Shown here in pieces: positions 5,906 through 6,763 of a DNA stretch of 6,763 nt (positions are counted from its first letter, which is position 1; the number at the start of each line of letters is the position of its first letter). Source of the stretch: Bacteroidota bacterium (GTDB lineage: Bacteria; Bacteroidota; Bacteroidia; Chitinophagales; Chitinophagaceae); the NCBI GenBank assembly GCA_023386855.1, contig JAEWIW010000016.1:1-6763 (forward strand), in the 5' to 3' direction. A model generated the notes under the pieces. That model worked only from the letters and a program-made list of their open reading frames with translations, ran no database searches and was not told where the DNA came from. Made by a program: the position numbers and the translations under genes.

Positions 5906-6763
5906 ATGCTGAAAAGGCTGCAGATTCGCAATTACGCCATCATTGACGAGATCACCATCGATTTTTCTCCCCGCCTGAATATTATTACAGGTGAAACGGG
6001 TGCAGGTAAATCCATAGTAATGGGTGCTTTATCCCTGATCCTTGGCGAAAGGGCCGATACTTCTGTTTTATTGAACAGGGAGAAGAAATGTTTCGTGGAG
6101 GGAGTATTCGATATTTCAGGAAAGGCCATGGTGAAGCAGCTTATTGCAGAAGAAGAACTGGACCCCGACAATGAACTCGTGATCCGTAGGGAGATCGCCG
6201 TAAACGGTAAATCCCGTGCTTTCATAAATGATACGCCCGTTAACCTTGAATTGTTGAGAACGGTCAGTTCATTGCTGGTTGATCTTCACCGGCAATTTGA
6301 TACCCTGCAATTGGGTGATGCTGGTTTCCAGCGGCAGGTGCTGGATGCGCTAGCAGAAAATGCATCCCTTCTAAATCAATACCAGCAAGGCTTTCAGCAG
6401 CTTGTTGCAAGCAGGGATAAATTGCATGAGCTACAATTGCAAAAAGAACAGTTCAATAAGGAATATGATTTCAACAAGTACTTATTTGATGAACTTGAAG
6501 AAGCTTCCTTTGCTGAGAATGAACTGGAAGACCTTGAATCAGAATTGAAATTATTATCCAATGCGGAAGGGATCAAGAACCTTTTAAGCAGGATATCCTT
6601 TCAGCTGAATGAAGGTGACCAGCCGTTGTTGCCGGAAGTAAAATCACTATCCTCCCAATTGCTGCCATTTGCAGGTATGCATTCCGGCATTGAAGACCTG
6701 GGTAAAAGATTACAATCGGTATATATTGAATTGCAGGATATCGTTTCAGAAGCTGATCATATC
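5906..6763 (+). CDS. recN: DNA repair protein RecN, N-terminal 286 residues (3' end outside window)
   Basis: An ATG at 5906 opens a frame that runs uninterrupted to the window end. The N-terminus L-x-x-L-x-I-x-N-Y-A-I-I-D-E is typical of the SMC-like RecN ATPase. It is followed by a Walker A motif, G-E-T-G-A-G-K-S (29-36), and by I-R-R-E-I, then N-G-K-S-R-A-F-I-N-D (100-109). The signature region L-V-D-L-H-R-Q-F-D (124-132) corresponds to the LVDIHGQ-type Q-loop block, here in the 'HxQFDT' form I associate with Bacteroidota. From about residue 150 the sequence turns into charged, L/E/K/Q-rich coiled coil. The D-loop/ABC signature, Walker B and second coiled-coil arm lie outside the window. 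RecN is a cohesin-like protein that acts at DNA double-strand breaks in recombinational repair, in the cytoplasm on the nucleoid. The leader of about 102 bp has no clear Shine-Dalgarno, no TAnnTTTG element and no recognisable LexA box. Confidence 0.95.
   Translation, partial: MLKRLQIRNYAIIDEITIDFSPRLNIITGETGAGKSIVMGALSLILGERADTSVLLNREKKCFVEGVFDISGKAMVKQLIAEEELDPDNELVIRREIAVNGKSRAFINDTPVNLELLRTVSSLLVDLHRQFDTLQLGDAGFQRQVLDALAENASLLNQYQQGFQQLVASRDKLHELQLQKEQFNKEYDFNKYLFDELEEASFAENELEDLESELKLLSNAEGIKNLLSRISFQLNEGDQPLLPEVKSLSSQLLPFAGMHSGIEDLGKRLQSVYIELQDIVSEADHI

Overview
The window looks like ordinary chromosome from a member of the Bacteroidota, probably Chitinophagia/Chitinophagaceae (taxonomy inferred from gene content and signals, not from a marker gene). 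The evidence is a TonB-dependent-receptor-like C-terminus, start codons with almost no Shine-Dalgarno sequence, a perfect copy of the Bacteroidota -7 promoter element TAnnTTTG before one gene, the long Nif3 form with an inserted PII-like domain, and the pairing of Nif3 with a coiled-coil C4 zinc-ribbon protein.

Layout. Positions 1-159 (+) hold the last 52 codons of an outer-membrane beta-barrel receptor. Positions 180-276 hold two nested terminator hairpins, which separate this gene from a convergent two-gene minus-strand unit: a CPA1-type cation:proton antiporter (258-1475) preceded by an exported NIPSNAP-family protein (1511-2293), with 35 bp between them. A 63-bp divergent intergenic region (2294-2356) separates this unit from a plus-strand unit. 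That unit is the Nif3-like dinuclear-metal protein (2357-3490) overlapping by 14 bp the zinc-ribbon protein (3477-4232), closed by a textbook intrinsic terminator (4257-4281). Next comes an exported TPR-type protein of unknown function (4307-5803). Last is the 5' part of recN (5906 to the window end), cut by the window after 286 codons. No gene-free stretch exceeds about 105 bp.

How the genes relate. The Nif3/zinc-ribbon pair is the only clearly coupled housekeeping unit. The antiporter and NIPSNAP genes are probably co-transcribed, but no shared pathway is evident. The TPR gene and recN are co-oriented, but 102 bp separates them and nothing ties their functions together. I see no CRISPR array, tRNA, rRNA, insertion sequence, phage gene or defence cassette, and all complete genes appear intact. 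I did not find an obvious new multi-gene system. The less ordinary elements are the four-arm duplicated terminator at 180-276, a promoter element abutting the Nif3 start codon, and the uncharacterised TPR protein, which has a region resembling the eukaryotic TTC39/Iml2 family.
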